Positions 1-11,215 of a DNA stretch of 64,000 nt are shown one piece after another (position 1 is the first letter of the stretch; every line of letters begins with the position of its first letter). The stretch spans positions 19,685,616 to 19,749,615 of the forward strand of contig NC_084894.1 of assembly GCF_958979055.1 (NCBI RefSeq). The letters are read 5' to 3'. A model generated the notes under the pieces. That model made no database searches. It was given only the letters and a program-made list of their open reading frames with translations, and was not told the origin of the DNA. The position numbers and the translations under genes are program-made. Source of the stretch: Alnus glutinosa (Eukaryota > Streptophyta > Magnoliopsida > Fagales > Betulaceae).

Positions 1-1076
1 TCCGTTATCATCATATGATGATTGTTATGCAGTTGTAAAGGAAAATATTTGGAGCAGAAACTAGTAAGTATCTCTATACTTACTGAGGACGAAGCTGGTT
101 GACTTTTCTTATAATATTATGTTTACTGTTTTATTTACTTGTTTACGCATGTGGCTTTGCATATTTTATTATTTTAATAATCTGTCTAATAACAAGCTGT
201 TGGATCTAGATCCACAGTGGGTACGCGAGGCTTCACGTGAGTTCCTAGGTTCTCAGTGAATGAGGAGGTACCTGAAAAGAGAATAATAAATACAAAAACT
301 GGTGTACCTAGGTCACCAAGGATTCCGAGGTTTCCAGGAGCCTAGGCTCCCAAAGAAAATAATTAAAAGTTAAAGGGAGGAAGCCCAGGCTTCAAATAAC
401 ACGTTAACCGTGCCTAGGCCAACAGAGGAGTGGAAAAAGGGAAATACCTAAAACTATACACTTAAAACTGTCATTGCTTTATGATTACGTTTATGTTCAT
501 TTTATGTCTATGACTCGCGACCATAGATTATATTTTGTATATATATGTGATTATATGGCCATTGCATTGTGTTGCATTAATTAAATAAATCAGCACTCAT
601 ATTATTATTGGAAACAGCGGACTCACTTTAGTGTTTATGTTGTTTTCTTCTCTTTGTATGGTATTTGTAATGGTTCAGGCTATGAAGAAGAAGAGGATTA
701 TCAGGACTATCCCGACACATAGACGGTTCCTAGGTCAGTTTTTGTAAGGCTGGATAGCCTATATTTTGGGACTACCCTGTTGTAGTTCATTAGCCTAACT
801 TAAGACAATACTTATAATTCTCCAGTTATATGTAGATATTTGGCTTGTATAATTATCTAGCCCTGTGAGGCATGACTGGTATTGCTGTTTGTATAATTAT
901 GCTAACTGGCTTATTATATATTTTGAGGTATTTCAGTAGTAGCTCTGAGGTGTCAACCTATTCCCAATTTATATTACATTTATTCCGTTGCCAATAATTA
1001 CCTCTGATAAGTTAGTAATGTCTCGTGAAAATTCGAAAATTTTCACTTACGCTTTTTGTAAAAGCGGGGCGTTACA
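1..1076 (+). mobile_element. 3' part of a long gypsy-type LTR (repeat family A)
   Basis: No coding capacity. The segment ends in AAGCGGGGCGTTACA. The last 60 bp match, in reverse orientation, the TGTAACGACCCGC end of the solo LTR at 48354-50423. The first 150 bp match 8950-9095, including the GGAGCAGAAA and CTTACT blocks, so this is one family present in several copies. TG/CA ends and the absence of ORFs fit a long LTR of a Ty3/gypsy element; lineage is an inference. The 5' end lies outside the window. Confidence 0.6.
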
Positions 1077-2450
1077 TCGTGAGTGTGGAAGGTGGGTTTT
1101 GGGCCGTGAGTGGTGCAATTTTGGGACTGTGCTGGCTGGACCACCGTCGTGGCGTGGTGGCAACGACTGTGCAGTGGATTCTGGCCTTGCTTGGTGAGAT
1201 TTCTCTTCCCTGGCCTTTGATTTTGCTTGGGTTACTTTGATTGCCGGTTGTGGGTTTGTTCTTGTGTGAAATTGTAACATAGTTTCATTTCCTAATTGGT
1301 TTAGATTTATGATTTTGGAGTTTTGTTATACTTTATAATGGGTAGCCAAATGGGGCTAGTGATAACCGAAGATGGAGATTTATTTTTTAGGGTTTTAAAT
1401 GGGCATGGCCGAATGGGTATTCTCCTTGGATTTTTTGGTAGCATCCGGTTGGGGTGAATTTTATGGCTAATTGTTGGTTGTGTGAATGGTTTAATCCAAA
1501 TGAATGGCTAGATTGGTTGTCAAAAGCATACTGAATGAGGGTTTGATTTGTGGCCTTTGCTATGTTGGATTGGTATTGAATTTGGGTCATTGTAGGATTG
1601 GTTTCCACTGAGCTTATTAATTGCCAATTGTTGATTTTGAGGCACGTGTGTGATTATGTGATTTTTGGTTGGGTTTGGAGACTTTACGACTCACTTGAGG
1701 ATGCTTTGATTTAACTAAGTTATCGATTGGTGTAATGAGGTTTTGGTAGAGAACATGCTATTTCCATTTATGAGAGGGATTGAGTTCATTTGTCTATAAT
1801 ATTGTATTAGGTTATGGTAATGGATGATAAGGTCTTAGTCTTTGTACTATTTGGGTGATTGGAGACAAGGTAACTAAGTAATTAGTTTAAGATGGGTAGC
1901 AAGTGAATAAATAGAAGATAGCCTAAAATTACCTTAAGACAACAAATATAAATTAGTAACATTATAAAAATATATAAATAGGCTCCGGGTTCATTTAGTA
2001 ACGTGATTAGATGATTGATGCGTCTATCTATGTATTATGAAATACCTAAGTGAGTTATGAGACTAAGTTTAGCTTAATAAGTGTTTGACATATAAAGCTT
2101 AATAGTTAATAATGATAATATGGTAACGTGGTACCTAATTCACTTATCCATGTACACTAAGTGTTTTAGTGTATCATCAAGCGTTGAATGTGTATATGTA
2201 TATATGTATATATACATATATACATATGCATATATATATGAGTTAAATATGTATGTTAACTTAGTAAATGAATAACAAGCTATAAAAATGATTAACAATG
2301 ATAATGTAACTTAATAATAATAAGTAGACAAATAAAATAGAAAATGCATCTTCTAATTAATAACCAAGATATAATAGGAACCTATAACCAATGACTAACC
2401 TAATAATAGCCTTAGGTATCTAGCTAGCTTTAGAAGCGAAAGATGCGACG
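1077..2450. other. Non-coding AT-rich stretch, no gene seen
   Basis: Only short chance ORFs are present. About 2190-2240 is a near-palindromic TATGTATATA tract. The stretch may be an older, more diverged part of the surrounding repeat, but I found no clear match to other parts of the window. Confidence 0.5.
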
Positions 2451-2675
2451 TGTGAGCATGCAGGTAGTTTATGTGTTATGAGTATAGAGTTCAATACTGT
2501 AGTCTAACATCATAAATGTTTGCAGGCTTGTGTCATCATTGGAGACTTTAATTGGTTCTCTAATGTCGTGTCCAAGTGACTAGAATCCAAAGGAATGTTC
2601 GAGTCATGAGTACAATGCAGCCAATGTGATATTTTACTCACTGAGAAACTATTATTTTTATGTATATTAAAATTG

Positions 2676-2731
<56 letters not shown>

Positions 2732-3590
2732 TTGTAAATCCAAACCAACTGTATATTGAATATATGCTTTTGGAATGATTTAAGTAGTTTCAATTATGTT
2801 CAAATTATATCAATGTTGTTTATGAAATGATGCATGAATGAAGGGTGTTGAATTGATTTAAAGTGTTTGAACGTGTGCTGCAGTTGAGATTTTAAATTAT
2901 GCAAAGTAAAATGATAAAATTGCATGTTGATTGGTTTATCATATTTGAAGAAAGTATGATTTGCAAAGAATAGGAGTATAGAGTTTGAATTGTAAAGCAT
3001 AAAACATGAACATAATAATGAAAGAGATGGTATGCCTTATAACAATGAAAGAGAGGGTAAGCCTCACAATGAATAAAAAGACTATCATGAGCATGCATAT
3101 CATTGTTTAAATTGTACGATGTTTTCATGATATAGAATGTTGTAGTTTTTATGCTAGACGTATTAGTATGCCTAAGAGTTTTAATGGAAAAGAGCTTAGG
3201 GTATGACTAATATAGTGTAATGGGAGTAGGTAGATGGATTGCCATAGACATGAAGTTGTAATGCCCTAGGATTCGGTGTTACCCGTATTCGGGAGATGAT
3301 AGTATGCTCGTACTAAAGAACGAAATGGCATGTTTTAAGCTTGATGTACTTGGATGTGACGCTACTGGCTGGGGTATCAATGTGTTTTGGGAGTAGGTAG
3401 ATAGATTGTCATTGGTACATCAGTGAGAAGTGCTTGGATATTAGAGTTTTGCTCAAGTAACCGCATGAACAACTATGTGCCATAGACATGAAGTCGTAAT
3501 GCCCTGAGGCACGGTGCTATCACAGTTGGTAATGTTAGATCTCTGTGCATTTGAGCTACCAACATGAAAAAAAAAAAAAAAAAAAAGTGA
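2450..3590 (+). mobile_element. Second copy of repeat family A, internal part
   Basis: The block around 2630-2760 (ACTCACTGAGAAACTATT followed by an AT tract and AACCAACTGTAT) matches 6845-6950 closely, and 3340-3390 resembles the 120-bp repeats at 7411-7745. The same order of blocks in both places shows two copies of one non-coding element. It ends in a run of A next to a reversed SIRE-like LTR. Confidence 0.6.
2679..2728. repeat. (TA)n microsatellite
   Basis: About 25 uninterrupted TA units lie inside family A. The other family A copy has only a short AT tract at the matching place (6895-6903), so the run expanded in this copy. Confidence 0.95.
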
Positions 3591-3591
3591 T

Positions 3592-3972
3592 TTCTAATTA
3601 ACTGTGTGTGTGAATAGCATGCAACAAAATATTAAATGTGGAATTTAAAGGAGACAAATATTTTGTTGAAGAAGTGGAAACTCAATTAAGAGAAAAACCA
3701 CTTCAGGGCAGCCAAACCCAGAATATTCACTATTCAGAAGACAAAGCTAGTTACAAAGCAGTAGCACTCACATACTCCTGATGCAGTGGTCGTACCTTGA
3801 ACTCGGACGTGTAACCCAACACGAACGCCTCCCAACCAGGTCTCCTACCTGAAGGGGACTTCAATAGAATCCTTTACCTTAAGGCCAACTCCTAAGATAG
3901 ACTCCACAGCTGATCAAATCACACACTGGCAACAGTTAAAGAGCTAGCAGATCTTCAATATATCCCTAAACA
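3592..3972 (-). mobile_element. Truncated SIRE-like copia LTR, reversed
   Basis: The reverse complement matches about 9712-10110 over nearly its whole length, including the TGGAATTTAAA block, GGGCAGCCAAACCCA and the GAAGACAAAGCTAGTTAC block. The LTR end (TGCAACAAAATATT on this strand) is at 3620; 3592-3619 matches the sequence beyond the LTR end. It stops abruptly at 3972, where the next family A element begins with TGTAATACCC. Confidence 0.75.
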
Positions 3973-4140
3973 TGTAATACCCAGAAAATATCATACTTAG
4001 GTTAATAATGCACAGATAACATAATAATATTTACACATGTGTGTGTGCATAGGTATAGGACTTAATTATTTATAGAGTAAGTAGAATTGTGTATATGTAT
4101 ATATATACAGAAATCGGATAAGTAAAGATATTATTAACCA

Positions 4141-4270
4141 AAGTCGATAGAGCGACTTTGGAAGCGAAGTTGATCGATTGAATATTAAATCGATTGAGTG
4201 ACTTAATAGCTGCGGGAAAATGGAATCGATCGAGCGACTTTATAGTCGATCGAGCGACTTAATTATCCAG
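4141..4270. repeat. Short repeats of GTCGATCGAGCGACTT type
   Basis: At least five copies or part copies of a 16-bp motif based on (A/G)TCGAT(C/A)GAGCGACTT are spread over 130 bp upstream of the TATA-like box of the same element. The core TCGATCGA is palindromic. The position suggests upstream promoter repeats; that role is inferred. Confidence 0.7.
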
Positions 4271-6432
4271 TGCGATGCAGTTTACGTGTAAGCTGCAAGT
4301 GGTGATTTCCTACCTTTGATTCTTGAACCCATACCATGTTATTGATCTCAGGAGATCAAAATTCGTCTAGTTAGTCTAGTTAGCTGGTTTGGTCCAAAAC
4401 CAATGAGATTTGGTGTAATTATTATTCAAAGAGATGAAAATCATATTTTATAAGATATGGGTAATCTAAGTACTATTTTCTCTAGTTGAGGTGTCTTAAA
4501 TCCAGCCATTGAAGCACCTAGTTGTTGGCTTGATCTCAACCATTTAGGATTATTATATATAGCATGCATGAGCTATCAAAATCTCCATCAAAGAACAAAA
4601 TCTCAGCAAACTCTCTCTCACGTAAAGCCCCTATTTCTCTTTTCTTTTCACTGCAAAAGCAGAGATAGGAGTTCTCCTTAATTTCTCCACGTTTCCAGCA
4701 ACTAGTAAACTTGGAATCAAAGTCCTAACCACCCTCCTTTCACCACAAAACCAGTAGAAAGCTTAAATAGAAGCTGTCCCTATTCTGGAATGACAAAACA
4801 AAGCATGTTTTAATCCTCTTGTGTGTTTTAATCCTTGGACAGCAGCACCTTAACTCATTTAGGATCCTTGAGAGCAATTTCAGCAAGTAGTTTTCCTTTC
4901 TTCTTCCTTGGAAACCTTGTTTTTCCCTTTCCTAAATGTATTTATCTAGATTTCTTCTCCTTTGGATAGGAAGCATCTCATATGTATGTGTATATATATT
5001 TATAAACCTTTCTTTTGATTGTTAACAGAGGATTTCCTGGCCACTTTCATCAGCAAATCAGTAAGTTTGAAGCTTGAAAGACTTAAGAATGGATTAGAAA
5101 TGATTATGGAAACCATGGCTATGTTTAAATTAAAAGTGTGTGTGTTAGTGTGAGTATGAATGTGCCACTGATATATAGTATTATGAGTGATAACTTAGAA
5201 GGCTAAATGTGTGTGTGCTGTAAAAAGTGCATGTATGTGTGTTGTTGAGTTAAAATGAACTGTGTGTGAGTAAGTTTGGAGTGTAAGGGGTTGTGGGTGA
5301 AAAGAAAAATGAATAAAGAGTGCTTGTGATTTAATTCCAACATGTGTGTATTGACAGTGAGGTATTTTCCAAAGGAAGAAATAAAGGTGTGAATGTAATG
5401 TTTGAGACATTATTTAATAATTAGAGTATAAAATTTGAGTAAATGATTAATTAAAATTATTTTAGTGCCATTAAAAATACAAGAGAATATTATTAAAGTC
5501 TAAAAAGAAAAAGAAAAAGAAAATAGCAATCAGAAAATAAATTAGAAAATAAATAAAATAAAATAAGAAAAGAATGAAATAGAAAAGAAGAATCCGAAAG
5601 TGGGAGAAAAAAAAAATAAAAAAATGAAAAGGAAAAGTCAAAAGAAGAAAGAAGTTTTTAAAATAAAATAAAATAAAATAAAAATTACATGTGGGGCGAC
5701 TTGCCCCCACACTCAAATAAAATGGCCACTTGGCCATTTAAAGCATGATGGCCAAATGGCCATTAAAAAGAAAAGAAAAGAAAAAAGTAAATAAATGATG
5801 AAGGGCCATGCGGCCCTTCCTCAAACAAAAATGAAAAGAGGCAGTAGCCTCTGCCTCTTTTCGTTCCAATAGAATATTTCTCTCATTTTCTTTGATCTAC
5901 GAAAATTCAACCGTCCAAACTCAAATTTGATTTCGGAAACGTGAAGCCTGATCTACGTTTCTACCGATTGGTTTGAGGATTTGTTGTATGGAGCTTGTTA
6001 AACACTCTCCAAATGTTGGATTTACATTTGGTGAAATTTTTGGTGAGCTTTCCTAACCCTAACTTTTGAATATTTAATTTTAATTAAGTTTTTTATGTGA
6101 TTAACCCTTAGTAAAAGCTATTGGGTTAATAATATTGTGTTTGGGGTAGTGTTTTATAAATTATGATTTAAGTTTAGATACCCTAATTTGATAGGTTAAA
6201 CTAATTTGGGGTTTTTAAGTGATTAAAATCTAGATGATTAAATTATGCTAATAAGTTAGTAATTGTTGTAAAAAGATTAATGAACATAATATTAGAGTTA
6301 ATGATATTGAGAAAATGTTAGTGAGAAATTATTTAGAGATTAGTGAATATAATTTTAGGGCTAATATTATTATAAAAGTGTTAATAAAAAATAATTTAAG
6401 GCTTAGTGAAATTAATTACAGGTTAATAATTA

Positions 6433-6680
6433 ATATTATGAGTAAATAATTAAATAGTGATTTTAATATCTAACCCTTAGTAAATACTCTGGGTTAGTAT
6501 TGTTTGAATTTTAATTAGTGTTTAGGATTTATGGGTAGGCGTTTGGAACCCTTAAAATATTATGAGTAAATAATTAAATAGTGATTTTAATATCTAACCC
6601 TTAGTAAATACTCTGGGTTAGTATTGTTTGAATTTTAATTAGTGTTTAGGATTTATGGGTAGGCGTTTGGAACCCTTAAA
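6433..6680. repeat. Perfect 124-bp tandem duplication
   Basis: Two adjacent copies of 124 bp (6433-6556 and 6557-6680) appear identical by eye, followed by the first ten bases of a third. The lack of differences points to a very recent duplication or an assembly artefact. Confidence 0.9.
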
Positions 6681-7149
6681 ATATTATGAGTTTTCAATGG
6701 GTTAGCTCTTGAGCAATTTAAGAGCTAAATGTGAGTTCAATATTAGAAGTTGTCAATAATGTGCAATGTATTGTTTTTACAGTGATGCATTGCATGGTGG
6801 TGTCTAGGGGACCTAGTGCTTAATATCCGCGCAGCCAAGGTGAGTATTCTACTCACTGAGAAACTATTATTTTTATGTATTATAGATTTGCAAAATATAT
6901 ATGTTGTTTTATAAATATGAACCAACTGTATGTTGAATATATCTATTTTGGATGATTTGAGTACTTTTGAATATCTTGAAATTATAATGATGTTGAAGTA
7001 TGTATATAATATGTAGAGTTCGAATGAATTGTGTGACGGTACGTGGTGGTTGGGGATTTTGTAGACTAGGGTTGCATTGTAAATGATTGAGATTTTTAGT
7101 GTGAGTTATAAAGTGGGGACATGATGCATTGCGTACTTAATGGCACAAC

Positions 7150-7310
7150 TTTGGACCCGGTGATTTGAGTCTGGGACTCAATGATATGAGTATGGGACTC
7201 GGTAATTTGAGTCTAGGACTCGATGATATGAGTCTAGGACTCGGCGATTTGAGTTTGGGACTCGATAATTTGAGTCTGGGACTCAATTTCTTGAGCCAGG
7301 GGCTTTGAGG
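7150..7310. repeat. 24-bp tandem repeats
   Basis: Six to seven imperfect units of about 24 bp with the core TTTGAGTCTGGGACTCGAT. The reverse strand reads as an 8-residue Ser/Pro/Lys/Leu repeat, which is a by-product of the 24-bp period and not a protein. Confidence 0.85.
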
Positions 7311-7410
7311 ACATTGCATATGCATACATATATCATGCTGTATTTGTGTGTGCTGTTTTTATGATATATATTTCTTGTTGCATGATTTAAAGGCATCGAG
7401 CCTTAATATA

Positions 7411-7745
7411 CCTAGATTGCACGCTACTGGATTGGGTGATGTAAGTGTCTTGCGACACGAAGTTACCTACATCTAGCAATGCTGTTTCTTTGTATTGCTG
7501 AGTAATATGCCATTGTTTTATGCTTGATGTACCTAGATTGTACGCTACTGGATTGGGTAATGTAAGTGTCTTTTGACATGAAGTTACCTACATTTGGCAA
7601 TTTTGTTTCTTTGTACATTTGAGCCGCCATTGTTTTATGCTTGATGTACCTAGATTGTACGCTACTGGATTGGGTAATATAAGTGTCTTTTGACATGAAA
7701 TTATCTACATCTGGCAATGATGTTTCTTTGTACATTTAAGACACC
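7411..7745. repeat. Three tandem repeats of about 120 bp
   Basis: Units begin with CCTAGATTG at 7411, 7532 and 7649 and share GCTACTGGATTGGGT, AAGTGTCTT and TTTCTTTGTA blocks. Related sequence occurs at 3340-3550 in the other family A copy. Confidence 0.85.
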
Positions 7746-8501
7746 AAATACAAAAGTTTTATAGTAGGTAAGAATGTATGTAGTTGCTTCCAAGGTGGGA
7801 TGACTGGAACTTCTATATATGTTCGCAGCTACATAGTATGCTTTAAATGTTTTCTATTAGTCGATGTTTGCTATATCAGCTATGGGGATTTTCAAACAAA
7901 AGTTTATAAATTGGTAGCTGTTATAGTGTATGCGTGACTAAAAATGAAAAGTTGGTTGTTTGCGAAAACTCAGTGAATAGTATACCTCTACGGTCTTAGT
8001 GTATTTATTTATGCTAAGGCGGTGGGCTCATAATTCCTCCTGTGCGGATGCGGCAACCCCCGCAACCGTGCAGACATTGATGCTTTGGTTGCAGGTTCTA
8101 CGGATATAGATATTGACTCGTTCACCTAGCGTATGGGATGCTATGATTGGAGCACATCGCGACAGTCATAAATCACGGACTTATGGGTAGTCCGTATTTT
8201 AGATATTTTATTTATGGCTCGTGTCCTACGTGGTTTACGTATTTGCTGTATTTTGATATGTAATTATAGTAAAATGATTTGTAAGCTTTAATCAGTTAGA
8301 CATGTAAATAGCTCTTGTTGTTGATAACAGTTATGTATTAGATGTATTTCCGCTATTGATATGTGTTTCGCTGCACATTGATATTTTTATTCCGCTGTGT
8401 TAGATGTAACTCTGAATATCAGGTACATATTATGGAACATATACGTTATGTTGGCTAAGCGACAAGTAGTCGTGCCATTGTGAAGATCCATTTATGTATG
8501 T

Positions 8502-8547
<46 letters not shown>

Positions 8548-8555
8548 TCGTCACA

Positions 8556-9093
8556 ATGAATGCATGTGGGTTGTGAGGATGAGTGAAATATGTGTATAAC
8601 TGTGTGTCAAACGGGTGTATGTGTAGACTTGTGTATTTGATAAAAAGGCGGAAGATTATGTGTGCGCTTAGTTAAGTGACACTTGTATTCTTGTTTTAAA
8701 CTTAAATGTCCGTTATGTAAATATATATATATATATATATCTAAGCAAGTATTTTTAAAAGAAGATATATTTTTGGGAAGAGAGAATAATTCTAGTAGCA
8801 CTATTATAATATTAATGTGGACATTTGGTGTAAAATAAAACTAAATCAAAATAAAATAAATATAAGGTTATACTTATTATATTTAAATCTGTAGCCGTTG
8901 TAATGAAAGAATAACCTCTAATAAATAGGTGAAGTAGTAGTAATGTCTTTCACTAATTTAATATTATTACATGATTGTAATTATGTAGTTGTAGAGGAAA
9001 ATCTTTGGAGCAGAAATAGTAAGTATCTTTATACTTACTAAGGACAAGCTGATAGATTTTTCCTATAATATTATGTCTACTGCTTTAAACTTT
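8556..9093 (+). mobile_element. Family A fragment, 5'-proximal to the window-start segment
   Basis: 8950-9093 matches bases 1-150 of the window, so this stretch shows what precedes that segment in the family. It is AT-rich, includes a short (TA)n at about 8721-8741, and is cut at its right end by a SIRE-like LTR. Confidence 0.55.
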
Positions 9094-10069
9094 CAGACAT
9101 TATTGCGAAATTAATTCTAAGATGGAAAATGGCTCAACAAGGAAGTAATCTGCACAGTCTGGCACTGAAAAGGCAATTTCCTGAAGAAGGAAAGCATCTG
9201 GAAGAATTTACAGCTCTGCAAAAGTGGTTTTCCCTAGCGCCCGTCCGGACGGCCAGAGGAAGCATCCGGACGCCCTACAATGTTCGATGAAGTGTCCGAA
9301 CAGCTCAGCAAACATTGAAGTCAGGGAGCACATGTTTGCATCAGTGTCTGGACAGCCCAGCAAACACCTAGACTCGAGAGTACCTGTTTGATGATGTGTT
9401 TGAACAGAAATGCAATGTCTGCAAACAGTAGAAAACAACATGCAACCGTCCGGACGCTAGGGCTATGCCGTCCAGAAGCGCTACTGAAGACTTCTGAAGA
9501 AAGTGTGTTATTTGAAGTCGGTTGCTGCTTGACGTCCGGACGCCCACTGTCCAAGTTCGGACGCTGCCTAGAAGAAATCCACATCAGTGTTGATTTAGGG
9601 TTCTGAAGCCTATAAATAGAGGTCACTATGCTGTGTTATTGTAAGAAGCATTGAGTATCAATCTCCCATAGGTAAGGAGTATCATATAAACTCCATTGTG
9701 CTAAAAGAGGATGTTTAGGCAGAAATTATTAGATTTGCTAGCTCTCTTAGAATTTTATTTGTGTGATTTGATCAATCCATTGAAGTCTAGTTTAGGGAGG
9801 AACCCTAAGCTAAAAGAGTCCATTGAAGACCCCTTCAGACAGAAGGTCTGGTTGGGAAGTGTTCACGTATAGGTACGTGTCAGATTTAAATGTATGACTA
9901 CTGCATCAGAAGTATGTGAATACAAGTGCTTTGTAACTAGCTTTGTCTTCTGAATAGTGAATTTCATGGGTTTGGCTGCCCCGGAGTGGTTTTTCTTTTG
10001 ATAAGAGTTTCCACTTCGTCAACAAAATATTTGTCTCTTTTAAATTCCACATTTAAATATTTTGTTGCA
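9094..10069 (+). mobile_element. SIRE-like copia LTR, 5' truncated
   Basis: U3 (about 9230-9570) carries repeated copies of the palindromic octamer GTCCGGAC or close variants. A TATA box (CCTATAAATAGA) is at about 9610, followed by the GTGTTATTGTAAG start region shared with 52890-52910. The end TTTTGTTGCA is at about 10069. Compared with 52270-53300, roughly 100 bp at the 5' end are missing. No coding region follows, so this is an LTR relic. Assignment to SIRE/Maximus rests on general LTR architecture. Confidence 0.7.
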
Positions 10070-10904
10070 CAATTGATCACACACACGTGTTAAATTAGGA
10101 GTTACATAGTTTATTTTTCAAATTGCGTTGAGATCAAAGCTTGAAAGGAAGCACCAGATTGGAAATCAATGAATTAAAAATAAATAATAAATAAAATGAT
10201 CTATTAAAAAATCAAGTTTGGATCACATCAATGTATAATTCTGATTACAATATCAAATTCAAAAATTTAAAACAAATTAAATGCATAATTAGAGAGCCAT
10301 AAATACGAAATGTGATTTTATAATGTAAATTTAACTTGAAATTAATATAAAGTTTGTTCTTAAATAGAGACCGGCCACTACAACTTTGCAGAAGAAGAAG
10401 CCCAAAGGTCCTTGGAAAAAATTAAAGAAAAAAGTAAATTGTTTGATTAAGATAAAACAAACTCCATACATCCATGGGTGCAAATTTTAAAACTAACCCG
10501 TGATTTTGTATTATAGGGGATCACATAATTTATGTAAAAATTGTCAAAGGCCCTCTGAAATTATGTTGTTTCACGTATAAAGACAGCACAAACATACAAC
10601 ATGTAGAGAGAAGAGGAATGTTTGTTACCTCTTTGGGGGTAGTACAGCCAATAGTTAATCAAATGGTTTTGATGGGGAACCCTTTTGAAATTTTACACTA
10701 ACCTGAGCAAGGCCTTTCAAATTAATCTGACACAAATAGTGAATCGTAGCATGGGTAAAACTTGTATGGTTTTCATTTTCTTTCTTTTCACTTTTGGGTA
10801 TAATCCTTTCATTGTTTTATCAGGTACCACAATATATAAGCAAATATGGTTGTGATCTAATGCAGGTCAAATAAAAAAATTTCAGATCTGGGACGAAAAG
10901 AAAC
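10070..10904. other. Intergenic, no gene seen
   Basis: The first 40 bp are retroelement leader. The rest is AT-rich with no ORF, repeat or motif that I recognise. Confidence 0.6.
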
Positions 10905-10913
10905 ATAACAGCC

Positions 10914-11206
10914 TCTACCATATTATTTTATTTTATTTTATTTTTTTTATCAGGGTATCACAGTTCACCTATAGTCAAACAGTACCTCGGGATGGCTAGC
11001 CCACACACAGTGGTGGCACTTACAGAGCATAGTGACCCAGTCAGGATCTCCAGACTAATCCCCAACCCAACCCCTGACTTAAACGTAGGCTATACTCGGG
11101 TAGCTAGCCCCAGTAGGAGGCAGAACCTTTAGGATTCGAATCTAGGATCAAAAAGAAGAAATGCCCTACCGTCCCAGGTCCTAACCATCAAGCCACCCCT
11201 TGGGGT
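10914..11206 (-). mobile_element. tRNA-derived SINE
   Basis: Read on the minus strand it starts GGGGTGGCTTGATGGTTAGG (A-box-like) and has GATTCGAATCC (B box) about 60 bp later, a tRNA-unrelated body, and a tail of TTTTA/TAAAA units. It is flanked by the 9-bp direct repeat ATAACAGCC at 10905-10913 and 11207-11215, the target-site duplication expected of LINE-mediated insertion. The split promoter, tail and duplication together make the call firm; the SINE family is not named. Confidence 0.85.
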
Positions 11207-11215
11207 ATAACAGCC

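Larger units (their letters stand above)
3973..8555 (+). mobile_element. Long non-coding LTR-like element (family A)
   Basis: It begins TGTAATACCC and ends GGTCGTCACA, giving TG/CA ends. A promoter-like part at about 4550-4650 has a TTATATATAG box followed by a pyrimidine-rich CTCTCTCTCAC leader, as in LTR R regions. Further on come a TGGCCATTT-rich part (5690-5765), a perfect 124-bp duplication, 24-bp repeats, 120-bp repeats and a poly(A) run at about 8508-8545. There is no ORF of note. The flanking 5-mers differ (AAACA, ATGAA), so the element is not proven to be one simple insertion. Confidence 0.5.

Noticed and set aside
2510..2743. ORF encoding a Tyr/Ile repeat
   Set aside because: It is the (TA)n microsatellite read as protein.
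7137..7745. Possible CRISPR-like repeat array
   Set aside because: The units are directly adjacent without unique spacers, and this is plant nuclear DNA.
3973..8555. Simple solo-LTR insertion
   Set aside because: TG/CA ends fit, but the flanking 5-mers differ, so only an LTR-like element is claimed.
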